Shown one piece after another: positions 46,553 to 57,817 of a stretch of DNA of 64,000 nucleotides. Numbering within the stretch: the stretch's first letter is position 1; every line of letters begins with the position of its first letter. The notes below the pieces were generated by a model. That model made no database searches. It saw only the letters and a list, made by a program, of their open reading frames with translations, and was not told the DNA's origin. The stretch lies in the NCBI RefSeq assembly GCF_023078275.1, contig NC_062973.1, positions 15,886,456-15,950,455 on the forward strand. The letters are read 5' to 3'. Source of the DNA: Leguminivora glycinivorella (Eukaryota; Arthropoda; Insecta; Lepidoptera; Tortricidae). A program made the translations under genes and the position numbers.

Positions 46553-46820
46553 TATGTAACTCCGTATAGACCGCTACAGTCTAAGAAAAAAACGTAGCTC
46601 AGGACCATATAGAAAAAGGTACGGTGGCCTAGATGGCGTTACACCTTTGGGGGACGCTCGGCTAGATGGCGTTTATATTAATATTTGACATTTTAATACA
46701 TATTTATCAAGCTAGAATATGGGCCAAATTGTCAAACCTGAGGTTTAAAAGTTTTAAGCTTGTGTCGAGAGATGGCAGTCTATGCACTGTGATTACATAT
46801 TTTACTTTGACAGTAACTCT
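46553..46820 (+). repeat. Direct repeat family H, copy 1
   Basis: About 265 bp repeated in the same orientation at 55153-55395. Shared boxes are TATGTAACTCCGTATAGAC, GGTGGCCTAGATGGCGTTAC, GCTCGGCTAGATGGCG, AATATGGGCCAAATTGTCAA and CTATGCACTGTGATTACA. No terminal inverted repeats are clear. Confidence 0.75.
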
Positions 46821-47305
46821 AAATAATCATATGCAATCTGATGTATAAGAATAGGTAAACGTGAAGTCACAGTGCTTAGGGCGGTTTTAGAAAAACATAA
46901 CGCTCAACATGTGTTGCTCAGTATAAGCTCTGTCTATAATCGCTTTTTGCTACAAACGCATTTTTTCGTAGCGCCTCGTAGCACGTAGCACGCGTTGGCA
47001 ATCAAGTGTCGAAGAAACCCGGGGTCCACCGTATACTTAAGAATAGGGGGCATTACGCAAGATTCTGCTCAAAGGGCGCTTCTTGCACATTATGAAGGCT
47101 CATCGCAAACCGTGCTCGTTGCCCGTTTTTCGCACTTGTTACATAAGTGTGACAGGGAAGCAACATGACTAACGTGGTTTGCGGTAGGTCCTTCTGTAGA
47201 CAAACCAAACTGCCTCGATGGATGAATGTCACAGGGAAAACTTTTCAAAAAAATTTTTTAACACATAGGCAGTATGTAAAAGTTACCGACTCTATGGTTT
47301 ACTGT
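46821..47305. other. No gene seen
   Basis: Nothing supported. Confidence 0.4.
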
Positions 47306-48101
47306 TTTTTAGGGTTCCGTACCTCAAAAGGAAAAAACGGAACCCTTATAGGATCACTTTGTTGTCCGTCTGTCCGTCCGTCCGTCCGTCTGTCAAGACC
47401 CTTTTTCTCAGGAACGCGTGGAGGTATGAAGCTGAAATTTATATCAATTACTCAGGTTTACTGTCCCTTGAAGCTGTGAAAAAATCAAACTTCTAAGCCA
47501 ACGCAATCAAAAGATACAGCCGTTTATGCCGCAAATTTTCGACACTTGCAAGGGAATCAAAACCTACAGGGTGCTTCCCGTGAACTCAGAATCTTGAAAT
47601 TTGGTACGAAGCAACGTCTTATAGCATAGATAAAGGAAAAATTACGAAAACCATAAATTTTTAGTTACATCACATAATATATTTTTTTTTAATAATTTTA
47701 ACCTTACTACCCATTTCCTCATAAACACGTAGAGGTATTAAATTGAAATTCATACCAAATACTCAGGTCTATAATACCTTTAAGCTGTAACAAAATCAAA
47801 CTTCTATGTCAACGCAATCAAAAGAAACAGCAATTTAAGCTGCATATTTTGAAACTCGCAAGTACTCGCAAGGGAATCAAAACCTAAAGGGTACTTCCAG
47901 TCGACCTAGAATCTTGAAATTTGGCATGAAGCAACGTTTTATAGCACACATAAAGGAAAAATTCCGAAAACCTTAAATTTTTAGTTACATTACAAAATAT
48001 ATATTTTTAGGGTTTTTAATAAATATAAACTTGTAAACCTTGCAGGTTTGTACGGAACCCTCGGTGCGCGAGTCCGACTCGCACTTGGCCGGTTTTTTTT
48101 T
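47306..48101 (+). repeat. Family G, copy 3, with a ~300-bp tandem duplication
   Basis: Starts with the AGGGTTCCGTACCTCAAAAG / CGGAACCCTT hairpin and a TCCG array, and ends TCGCACTTGGCCGG plus a T run. Inside, about 47395-47690 is repeated at about 47697-48000 (GAATCTTGAAATTTGG, GAAGCAACGT, TAAATTTTTAGTTACAT occur twice in order). Confidence 0.75.
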
Positions 48102-48200
48102 ACAGTCCACCTGATGGTAGGCTGTCACCGCGCGTAACCTATGGACGCCTGCAACTCAAGTGATGTCACATGCGCGTTGCCGAACTTGTACACACCATTT
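48102..48200 (-). repeat. Degraded LINE-type 3' tail repeat
   Basis: CCACCTGATGGTAGGCTGTC and TATGGACGCCTGCAACTCAA match the repeat at 42208, next to family G again. Confidence 0.5.
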
Positions 48201-48638
48201 TGGAAGAACCCCATACTATAGTAAATCGGGAATACCTGTTATAGTGCTGCACTCTGGTGACGGAACAATGCCGTAACGTAATATTCGTACTACAGACACA
48301 GGCAATAACTAACTCTTATTTTTACGTTTATGACTTACCTTTTCAAATAATTTTGAAATTCAGGAACCTAAGTCACTGATGTGGCATATTTCCCAGTAGT
48401 TACTGTACTTACTGTGAGGTAGGTATTAGAGGCGGTATTCGGTTCAGAATATTTGCTAATTAGTAAAGTTTCGCTTTGACGTCACACTGCTACCTTAACG
48501 CAATGGGAACGAGATCCTCTACCACAGACACCACAGTTAGCTGATCAACGTCGTTTGACGTTTTCGAATACGTTACACCAAGGAAGACATAATATGTATA
48601 AGTACCTATACCGGGAGTTGGGGCTGCATGGCTGCATA
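48201..48638. other. No gene seen
   Basis: Nothing supported. Confidence 0.4.
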
Positions 48639-48715
48639 ACAAAGCCCATACAAAAAGTGTACCCCTGAAATGTATGGGCCTTTTAGGGATAAAACTAGAT
48701 GGCGCTGTTTCGCAG
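48639..48715 (-). repeat. Dispersed repeat with GCGCCATCT motif, copy 2
   Basis: Inverse of 1061-1143: ACAAAGCCCATACAAAAAGT, CCTGAAATGTATGGGCC, AAAACTAGATGGCGCTGT. Confidence 0.65.
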
Positions 48716-48803
48716 CCTAGAAATGGCAAAAATCATATTTCCTCCAAATATTTTTACGTATTTTTATTTTTATAAGAAGAAATGAAATATTTCTTTATTT
48801 TTA

Positions 48804-49231
48804 ACCGACTTCAAAAAAGGAGGAGGTTCTCAATTCGACTGAATGTTTTTTTTTTTTTTTTTTTTTTTTTGTATGTATGTTACTCGATATCTCCGAGAAT
48901 CGTGGACCGATTTTTAAATTTTTTTTTTTTGATCGAACCGGTATAACCCCGAGATGGTCCCATTGGCACCAAGTCAGGGTCTGATGATGGGATCCTGGAG
49001 AAATCGAGGGAACTCTTCAAATGTTATAGGCACATGTAATGTTTTTAGTCTATTTTTCAAAGGTACACCAGTATTTACGTCTGATGGTAATAATTTTATG
49101 TGGCTGAGCTGATGATGGAAGGTCAACTCCTCAATGGTTAGGAGTTAAAGGATAATTCTTTCACTACTGTACATGTATTCGGACTGATACATATAATATC
49201 ACTAGGAACCACTAAAAATCAACAAATAAAT
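48804..49231 (+). repeat. Dispersed repeat family J
   Basis: Begins AACCGACTTCAAAAAAGGAG and has a T run of about 26 (48846-48871), GTTACTCGATATCTCCGAGA and GATCGAACCGGTATAAC. A very abundant lepidopteran repeat. Its end runs into the palindrome at 49232. Confidence 0.6.
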
Positions 49232-49624
49232 AAACTTTTTAACAAAAAATAAAACCGCCTTCAAAAATAAGCGCGTTACAAAACACGGAGAAACTAAAAA
49301 GCCAAAAATAATAAACCTTTCAATTCAGATTTCTTATCGTATTGCAATAAGCTAAACATCCAAATTATAAACAAATCAATTATTTTTGGAGTCGGTACCA
49401 GCCTGTGTATGGTTGGGTGGGGCAAACAGGCAATAGCAAGGCGACGAACAGGTCTGGTACCGACTACAAAAATAATTGATTTGTTTATAATTTGGATGTT
49501 TAGCTTATTGCAATACGATAAGAAATCTGAATTGAAAGGTTTATTATTTTTGGCTTTTTAGTTTCTCCGTGTTTTGTAACGCGCTTATTTTTGAAGGCGG
49601 TTTTATTTTTTGTTAAAAAGTTTT
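49232..49624. repeat. Near-perfect 169-bp palindrome arms
   Basis: 49232-49400 and 49455-49624 are reverse complements with about one mismatch. The loop is 54 bp (GCCTGTGTATGGTTGGGTGG onward). The left arm continues family J, so the right arm looks like a fresh inverted copy of its 3' part. Confidence 0.9.
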
Positions 49625-49858
49625 AATAACATGATACCGTGCCAATACGCATTAAAAAAAATTGTGGGCATCATCAGTGTAGTTATGGTATTTTTAATAG
49701 GTGGCGCTAAAAATCAATCCTATATGAATCATCCTTGGTTACACTATATCATAATTCATAAACTTCACGAAAAACGACATTCTGTTTATGAGAGAAGCGC
49801 GTCCTCAAACGGTTGCTAACCCTTAAATGCCTGACTTTTTCTTTTAACGACAATTAAT

Positions 49859-50009
49859 ATATCGTCACTACTTTAAAAAAATCTCGTATCTCACGCTGTT
49901 CCTCAAAGTTAAAACGCAGTAAGTCTATATGTATTCCATACATACTTACTACAATTTTCTTTTCATTGACAGACGAAGATACAAGTTTTTTTTAAAGTAG
50001 TGACGGTAT
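49859..50009. mobile_element. MITE family B, copy 2
   Basis: Ends ATATCGTCACTACTTTAAAA and TTTAAAGTAGTGACGGTAT. The body is inverse to 2346-2495. Confidence 0.75.
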
Positions 50010-52249
50010 GTGATAGACAATGGTTTTCTGACTCTAGGAAAAATAATTAACATTAATTTAATACTAAATCAGTGTTGAAGTTAAATAGGCTAAATCTTAT
50101 TTATATAAATATATCATTATTGGTAAAATGTATATGAAATTTTTACTACTTAAGAAAGGTACACTATTTTTGTGAAACCCCTGTGATAAAAACTCAAATA
50201 ATCTGCTTAAATCATATATGTCGCCATCATCCAGTTTTGTCACACTTTTCCGCCATTTTATCTTAATCTTTAATTCTTAGATGCATGCTTTATTATTTTT
50301 GGTTGAACATAATGTTTTTATTTAGTAAAAATATATAAGGTCCTAATTTATTAGATGCAGATATTTTTACAGCTGATAGTACTCGGTCTCTGGAGTATAT
50401 TAAACCGTGAAACATTATAGCTTTTACGATGTTTTTTTGGAGAAAACGGAAAAACAAATTTGCTACGTAAAAACACCCTGTTTATGTGATTATTAAATGA
50501 AAACTTATTGAACAGATTCTAGTACCTCTTTTACGTACCACTTAACTGTAACTGGCCACTTCAATGACATGTGCAGTTTTCCCGCCGAACCTTTACGACA
50601 TTTACAACAAACAATTGTTGACATGACAGACAGTGTTATTGTGACATGTGATAATGCACATGATGATTTTTTTTTAGACGAAATTATAATTAATTTTTTT
50701 GTTAGGAAACTGAAATCAAAAAAGTTACATGAAAATATTTCTTAATTTATATTTAAAGTTAATTATTTTAATGTAAAGTATCAGTGTTAAAATATCTGCA
50801 ACTAATAAATTAGGACCTTATATACACAACCAATTGGCAATAACTATCATGTAGTTAAGGGTTAATACTTATTAAAACCAAACTTTACATATATTTTCCG
50901 TGACGATTACACTATCCAGTAACGAACGTATTGATTTGAATTTTTGACCCGTAACTTTGCTGCCATTAATAAAGCTTTGTATTTGTATTCGACGTCAAAT
51001 AACTCATAGTAGTGGCAAAGCTTTTCATAATAATTATGATCGTTAGCGAGCTCGGGACGATCCCGAATGTGTGCATCAGCAAAGTGGAAAATATTGACTG
51101 AGCAAACTTCACGTCGTTGACTCGCAACACAAACACGCCGCCGTTGGAACTAACGCATGATGAAAATGTGAACTTTTAAAATGAAATCTTTGGAAATTAT
51201 TGTTTTTAGTTCAGCGTGTGTGTAGTTTTACTATAATCGCAGTCTTAGTACACAATAAAAATAGGAATTTATGTAAACATGTCATAAAATGTATGAATTT
51301 TGTTTTGAAATCTTTGCGCATAAGTAAGTGAATATTTATACCTACCTATTAGTATTCGCCCATAAACGACTTACAGTAGTTCAGTTAGAAAGGATTTTAC
51401 ATTATTCGAGGGCAAATCATGCTCAAATTATCGTCTCTAAGTCGTATTTGTAAATTCGTATAAACGTAAATGTGATAGAATCTTACCTAATAATCATCCT
51501 TTTGCGGTCCCTGCTAAATATTTGGTCGTACAAATACCATAAATATTCAGTTCCTACCACTAATAATTGAATATTTACTCCGACCGATTTAGTAATTCGG
51601 CATAAAGTGCAAAATATGTCTGGTTTCGACGTGTTTATTTGTCAATGGGTTACACCGAAGTGTAATATTGTATATGGTTACAAATTTTGTATGTACGGTA
51701 CGTGCGCTTTTAGCTGTATACGTTAGATTTGCGTAGTGGTGCAATTGAGCTTATAACCATTAACCATTTATTTAGATTCTTCGGACCAATCCTAATTCAG
51801 GAGCCATAAGTTGCGCATAATTCGAGGAATTTAGCCATTAGTACTTTAGCTATTCGTCAACTGACTATCCTAGTCTCCGCTTCTTACGGCCTGATACCCT
51901 GATTAACTAAACCCCTGTCCCTATAAAATCAACGGGGTACAGCAGCAATAAACCAAGCTAGTGGCCGGTTTAATTTATTAGTCTCATGGCATGCAGGCGG
52001 CACTCCCATCGAAGTGCGGCTGCGGGCGGACTATAATCTGTCTTGATGTCGCCGGGGACCGAATTTGGACCAGATTGCCAACTGAGTCTGTAGAAGCTTA
52101 CCTATAAACTTAGATATTGATGTGACCAAATTTTCGATGGAATCAAGCGCTCCTTTGTGGAAATCCAAGATAATCAGAATCCAACGAAAGTAATAAGGAT
52201 GTTTTTATGTTCATATATTGTATTGAAAGCCGGTACAATAGCACATTAC
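50010..52249. other. Long stretch without a supported gene
   Basis: Mostly AT-rich. No repeat recognised except T/A runs. Confidence 0.4.
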
Positions 52250-52468
52250 GATACAAGTTTGTGCGTAAAAAAGGAAGTTCGAAACGAGTGGCGATAAATT
52301 AAAACACGACCGAAGGGAGTTACGATCGACACGAGTTACGAATTTCCTTTTCGCACGTGTATCGTACGACGTTTTTCAGTACAGATGAGCCTCCGAAGTT
52401 TCGACCTGACATATTATGAACCACTTATCGCACTAGTGCGTAAAAAAACACCATCTGTACTGAAAAAG
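52250..52468 (+). mobile_element. MITE family A, copy 3
   Basis: The best-preserved copy: GTGCGTAAAAAAGGAAGTTC, GCGATAAATTAAAACACGAC, CGTGTATCGTACGACG, ending CCATCTGTACTGAAAAAG. An inner CAGTACAGATG box also occurs near 52380. Confidence 0.75.
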
Positions 52469-52717
52469 TTATTATATTACTCTTTATAAGCATACCTGAA
52501 TCACAAGGTTGAGGTATATTTATTTGCGTGTTTATACCTACATTGTATTACATTAATTGGTTGTAAAGCGTAAGTTAATACTTACGTTACTGCCTTTTAC
52601 ATAACCTATGGGAAAGGTTCAATAAAAAAATGTACTATAATAATAATATTTTTAATCTCTTTATTTACATGAACATATTTACATAATTATATAAGAAACT
52701 AAGACTAAACTTAAAAG

Positions 52718-52883
52718 CTAGCTAATGTCTAAAATAGGCCCTTGAGGCATTGTACCAAGGATACTGGCGACATTTCCTCGCTGTATCGCAATGCTGATAC
52801 GTTGAGCGAGGAAGTCGCCAGCTCTTCGGTCACCAGTTACCTCAACCAGACGTTTCGCGATTTCTGTGAACAACTTGTTCGCG
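52718..52883 (-). CDS. Candidate terminal exon, unknown protein
   Basis: On the minus strand an acceptor-like tract (TCCTTTTCCC...ATATTCCAG) is followed by an open frame reading ANKLFTEIAKRLVEVTGDRR, AGDFLAQRISIAIQRGNVAS and ILGTMPQGPILDIS, then a stop at 52718-52720. AATAAA lies about 55 bases downstream (52660-52665). The residue make-up, without low-complexity text, looks truly coding. I do not know the protein; the pattern reminds me of proteins carried by lepidopteran mobile elements, which is not firm. No upstream exon was found. It could be the last exon of a host gene or a retroposed end. Confidence 0.45.
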
Positions 52884-53867
52884 CTGGAATATAGTTATTA
52901 TGACAAGGGAAAAGGACAAGTTTAGTGTTCATTACGATGCCCCATAGAAATCTTACGGGCTGTACGTTGGTATAAGAAAATTTGAAATATACTTATCCCA
53001 CAACGTTAAAATAAAGATGAAAATAACTTAAGTATACGTTTATTTATGAGATAAGCCAAAAAGAGTAAGTTCCAGTAAAGTTATTTGATAGTCCGACTTG
53101 ACGTAGAACCGAACTACGACGTTTTTACGACTGTACGTATTCCAATATCTACATTCATGGAGCTGGCAGCAGATGCATAGGTTAATCTATTTCGGTTTCG
53201 TTCGCTCCATCTGTAAGAAAGTGATTTACATAAAATACAAAATTATACAGCTTTTATTCAGTCTGGCACACAGCGGGTGCATTTGACACGGGATTTATGA
53301 TTTTAATAAAACTCCGCAGTCGGGAGTAACGCTTACAAGCATTGTATTATAATATTTCTTCCGGCGACTTGTAATTACTAAATCTAAAATGAGCAGACAT
53401 TGCGTTTAATTAATATCACTTTAAATATAAGTCAACAAAGCGGCAGTGTATATTTGTATTTGTGTTAAAACATTCGAGATACTTACTAATGCCTTGGGCG
53501 CGGAGAATGGCACATTAAGAGAGTAAGGTGTTGCTTATCCACGGTTAATGTAGTAAGAGAACAGGATCTCCTTTTAATCCTTTTAGCAATAAACATGAGG
53601 CGTTCGCGGAAGTTATTTAAGTTGGTGGTTTTCGGCAACAGATCACTGAAACTCTAGATAAAACGTGTTGGTAGGTAACATTACATAAGCCTTCGTATGT
53701 AGAGTCAGACCCAGCACGTATGTATTGTCAAATTGAAAAAAAAAAAAATGAAAACATAATGTTAACAGTAAACTTGCCATTTTGTAATCACTATCTGGGC
53801 TATCAAACGCTGTTTATTTATTAACTGACAATTAGATTTGTACGATTTTAGTGCGTCCTGAAATATT
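52884..53867. other. No gene seen
   Basis: Would hold an intron if the exon at 52718-52883 is real. No partner exon recognised. Confidence 0.35.
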
Positions 53868-53997
53868 AAGAGTTGTTTGCACCAAACCATCTGACACCGA
53901 ATTTAGCATTCGCAAAACTTTTGTTTGCTAATTTCCATTGACTTCTGCTACGTGAAGTTGATGTGTTTGTACTTTGGTTGAAGCAACTGGCCCTTAG
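53868..53997. repeat. Palindromic repeat family K, copy 2
   Basis: GTTTGCACCAAACCATCTG at the left, TTTCCATTGACTTCTGCTAC in the centre, and GGTTGAAGCAACTGGCCCTT at the right. Confidence 0.5.
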
Positions 53998-55152
53998 ATC
54001 GGTTACGTGAACCAACCTAAAGATTTTCTACATCACGGAGTCCTCGCAAGTAGTTCTATGTATGCTTCACGTCACATAATCTCACGCCAGCTCGTATCAC
54101 GGAGGCTTAAACTTTACACTAATTTTCGCATTCGGAGTAACGTGAGTTGGGAAAGGCCACGCTAAGCTGCTCTAGTTTATTCTGATTCTTATCCAACCCT
54201 GCCCTGACTCCAATACGACCAAAGACAGGTTCTCTTGTTACCTTTGTTAAGTAATTGGGGCACGAAAGTTCGTATTTGTGGCAAGAAAATAGATTCTTGT
54301 TAGAATTTTAGGGTTACATATATGTCTTTCCTATCATTTAATTATTTATTCATCAAAAAGTAGGTACACATCACATGATGACAGTGTATGTTATAAATGA
54401 ATTCTTTTTTCTTAAATGAAATGGAAGAAGAAGCTATCCGAGATTAAAATAATGGAATAAATGAGTCTTTTCTATTTTTATCTAGAATAAATAGTCTAAT
54501 CAACTTTAGGTTAGCGAGTAATATGGAGCAACATACTTTTGATACTTAAATGGGTTAGCATTAACTAAATATTATGATAATTACAATTACATATCTATCT
54601 GTGAACCTTAAAGTGATACCTATTTCATAATTTGTAATTTTCAACATGGTCTCATTTTACTGGAAGTCCTTCGTTCCCAGGATAAAATGTTTTTGCTGTT
54701 AAATAAGTATTTTTTGAAGCGCTCCCGGCGAAGACATTGTTGATATTTCATTACCTCGTATTGTTCGACTTCAGCGTGAAATTACATTAGGCAATAGGCA
54801 GCTATAGGTCTCTTCCATGTAGGTACTTTTACATCTATGTTTTCTGAATAAACTTTAATTTCTTGTTATTTCTGATACATGAAAACTTAATGTTTACCAA
54901 CATTGGAACAAGTGATTATCTGCCATTTTTTCAAAAATATTTGCCACTCTCCCGTAATTTAATACACAATTATGGTTTTATTTGTACTGTTTACAGTTAA
55001 AACCATTTACTTGTTTGTTACACATGGAAATACAAGTTATTTAATTCTGTAAAATGTTAATTAATTGTAAGTACTTACCTACTTATATAGAACTTATTGA
55101 TAACATGTAAGTGTAGTTTTGAAGTTGGTACGTATAATGTACATATCAAAGA
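53998..55152. other. No gene seen
   Basis: Nothing supported. Confidence 0.4.
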
Positions 55153-55395
55153 CCTATGTAACTCCGTATAGACGGATAAAGTCTAAGAAAAAAACCTCAA
55201 AGCCCTAGAGAAAAAGATACGGTGGCCTAGATGGCGTTACACCTTTGGGAAACGCTCGGCTAGATGGCGCTAATATTAATATTTGACATTTTAACACATA
55301 TCAAGCTAACAATATGGGCCAAATTGTCAAAACTGAGGTTCAATAGTTTTCTAGTCTATGCACTGTGATTACACATTTTACTTCGACAGTAACTT
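55153..55395 (+). repeat. Direct repeat family H, copy 2
   Basis: Same order as 46553-46820; shorter by a deletion of about 20 bp around the GTGTCGAGAGATGGC text of copy 1. Confidence 0.75.
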
Positions 55396-55479
55396 TCTAT
55401 AATACTCGATCCTCTTTGGTACATATATTATATGCACATAAACTAACGCTGGTATTCCAAAAAATGTAGGTTTGAATAA

Positions 55480-55615
55480 AAACCGAATTTTTATAGGTTG
55501 CTAGTCCATAGCACATACCACATTCGAACTCATATTCCACCGTTGACTTCTAGGACACTCAAGGGAGGAAAGGGGGTTGCGAAATCTTTAGCCCGTCACC
55601 ATACGTGCAAGTAGG
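55480..55615. repeat. Partial family D repeat (3' part)
   Basis: CATATTCCACCGTTGACTTC, GGAGGAAAGGGGGTTG and TAGCCCGTCACCATACG match the end of 15366-15612. Confidence 0.5.
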
Positions 55616-57101
55616 TTATGTGCAACAATATGAATAACTAACACATGACAAACTTCAGACTCATTTACTCACAGAAAACTTACAAACTAACAGTCTTTTG
55701 CGATTCCTCCATATTGCAAACGTTATTCAAAAGTTATCACGAACTTGTTCTAATGCCTTACAGGGTGTAAGTAAGCGTGTGTTTACACGTCCTTACGGGT
55801 AAGCACCTATCTACGTGTTCTAGGAAAATGATCTTGTTCCAAGTTTGAAACGGTTTGCACCCAACGTGTCTAGCACGAGCAAGCGCAGCAACTTCAGCAT
55901 ACATGTTCTATGCATTACAAACAGATTTGGTACCCACCTTACATAGACTCCGCATATTATACAGAAATAGCTGTAAGGAACACATATTTTTATACTTAGA
56001 CCTGAGAGCCTATACGTGGTTAGCGAATCCACAAATCCACATATATTACCTATGCTCCATCTAGCCCTAAAGTTTTGAAAGCACTTAATGCAGAATAAAT
56101 GTTGTTTAAACTTGTGTTAATATAAGCTTTGCTTTGCATGTTGTGTGACAAAAAATATAAGAGATTAGGTATTATTACGCAAAATTTAAATTAGGTTTAA
56201 TATTTTTCGCAGGCAAAACTGTTAACAAATAATTGTCAACAAAAATAACTTATGTCTACCCACATTAAATATTCTTAATCACATTGAGTGCTATTTACTG
56301 TCCTTTAACATCAAATATTCAAAGCAACATAAAATGAATGTAAAAAATTGCCAACAGAAAATAAATATATCAAACAACCTTAAAGAAGATATGGAGAGCG
56401 TTGGAATTTAGAAAGCTAGAATAAGAAATAGCGAAGCTTTTCTAAATCGAGCGTTGTTTCGTGGACGAGGCCCGGCGTACATTAGGGTATTGGAGCTATT
56501 TGCTACTAAGCCGGATCACAAAGTAGTAAGTAACAGAGGCACGAATTTTCAGTTTCATGTAGGGTTGGCGAATTGTAAAAGTTGAATGTGTTAGTTTTTT
56601 TTTAGTATCGCTTCTTGTCTTTAACATGTCACTGGCAAAACATTATTGATATTAAAAAGTAAATCGATCACCCCCAAAACATATCGAATTATTTATGGAA
56701 AATAATCTGTTTTTTTTTATTCAAAAGCAGCTAGCCAGCCGTAGTATTCCAGCCGTAGGCAGTTGCCGTACCTAGTCACTTTAACTGAGTAAATATAAAT
56801 TTGTTTATATTAGATTATCTATAAAATGACAATTTTTGCTACACTAAATTGATCAAAGTCCTTAAAAAAAATCACCTATATTAAACATTGAAAAATCCTG
56901 ACGTCTGGTAACCCTACTCCCCCAGAACTGTTTCCACTAAAGCACAATAACGTACTTGCGAGAAGCTGTAAGCGGATTATAAGAGGTTCCGAAGTAGGCT
57001 GCTTTGAAACTCGCAAGAAAAGCAATATCCATTATCTTGGCGGGCTTTGTGGTCGCCGTTGCATTGTTGCCCACTTGCAACGCCAGATATTGTTTGACTG
57101 G
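55616..57101. other. No gene seen
   Basis: Frames at 55820-56064 overlap on both strands and look like chance. Confidence 0.4.
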
Positions 57102-57231
57102 GGCCCATTTACACGGTGCGTCGCATGCGACTTTCATTACCGGTACTTATTTGATTGGTGCGCGATTGTATGTAACCTGAGCAATTCGCAATGTAACTGA
57201 AACGGCAAACGCGCGCCGTCTAAATGGGCCT
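57102..57231. mobile_element. MITE with GGCCCATTTA inverted ends
   Basis: GGCCCATTTACACGGTGCG at the left against the inverse of CGCGCCGTCTAAATGGGCC at the right. About 130 bp. Confidence 0.7.
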
Positions 57232-57721
57232 TTATGGGGAATCGGACGGGTACACGCTCAAATTAAGCCCAGTCTCATATCGCGTTGTTAGCCCAAGGCC
57301 ACGGGGGACGCTTTTATTAAAATAGCTATTTTGAATGAATCCTCGGCTGTAAATATATTATTGTTGAAGTCGCTAGTGAATGTGGCTTTTAGTATAAGTA
57401 CATATCCTACTACGCACTTCCCTTGTATATAATTAATAATATGATTATTGTGCCTCCACTCACTTGCCACAGTACAAACACAGTGTGAGACGTAAACAAC
57501 AGTGTGTTGTGTTAAGACACCGCAAGCCTATTGCCTGTATTTATCCTAGCTTCCTCAGGCATTAGTTAGCAACAAACAGTGATATATGAACATTATTCTA
57601 TGTTACATCAATGTAAATAATATACATTGTACTATGTACTCGTGTCAACTTACACATGCTTTCTATACTCTAGCGTCATTTTTGAATAATGGTTCGTCGA
57701 AACTATAAGGTTAGGGTCGGA
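57232..57721. other. No gene seen
   Basis: Nothing supported. Confidence 0.4.
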
Positions 57722-57817
57722 ACCGAACCGGCTGTATTGAATTTAACGTTCGCATTTTTTTATGGGAATTTCCGTGCCTGATGTTTTATTTAACTGGTTG
57801 ATTCAACTGGCCTTAAG
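57722..57817. repeat. Palindromic repeat family K, copy 3
   Basis: ACCGAACCGGCTG, CGCATTTTTTTATGGGAATT and TGGTTGATTCAACTGGCCTT align with the copies at 4652 and 53868. Confidence 0.5.
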
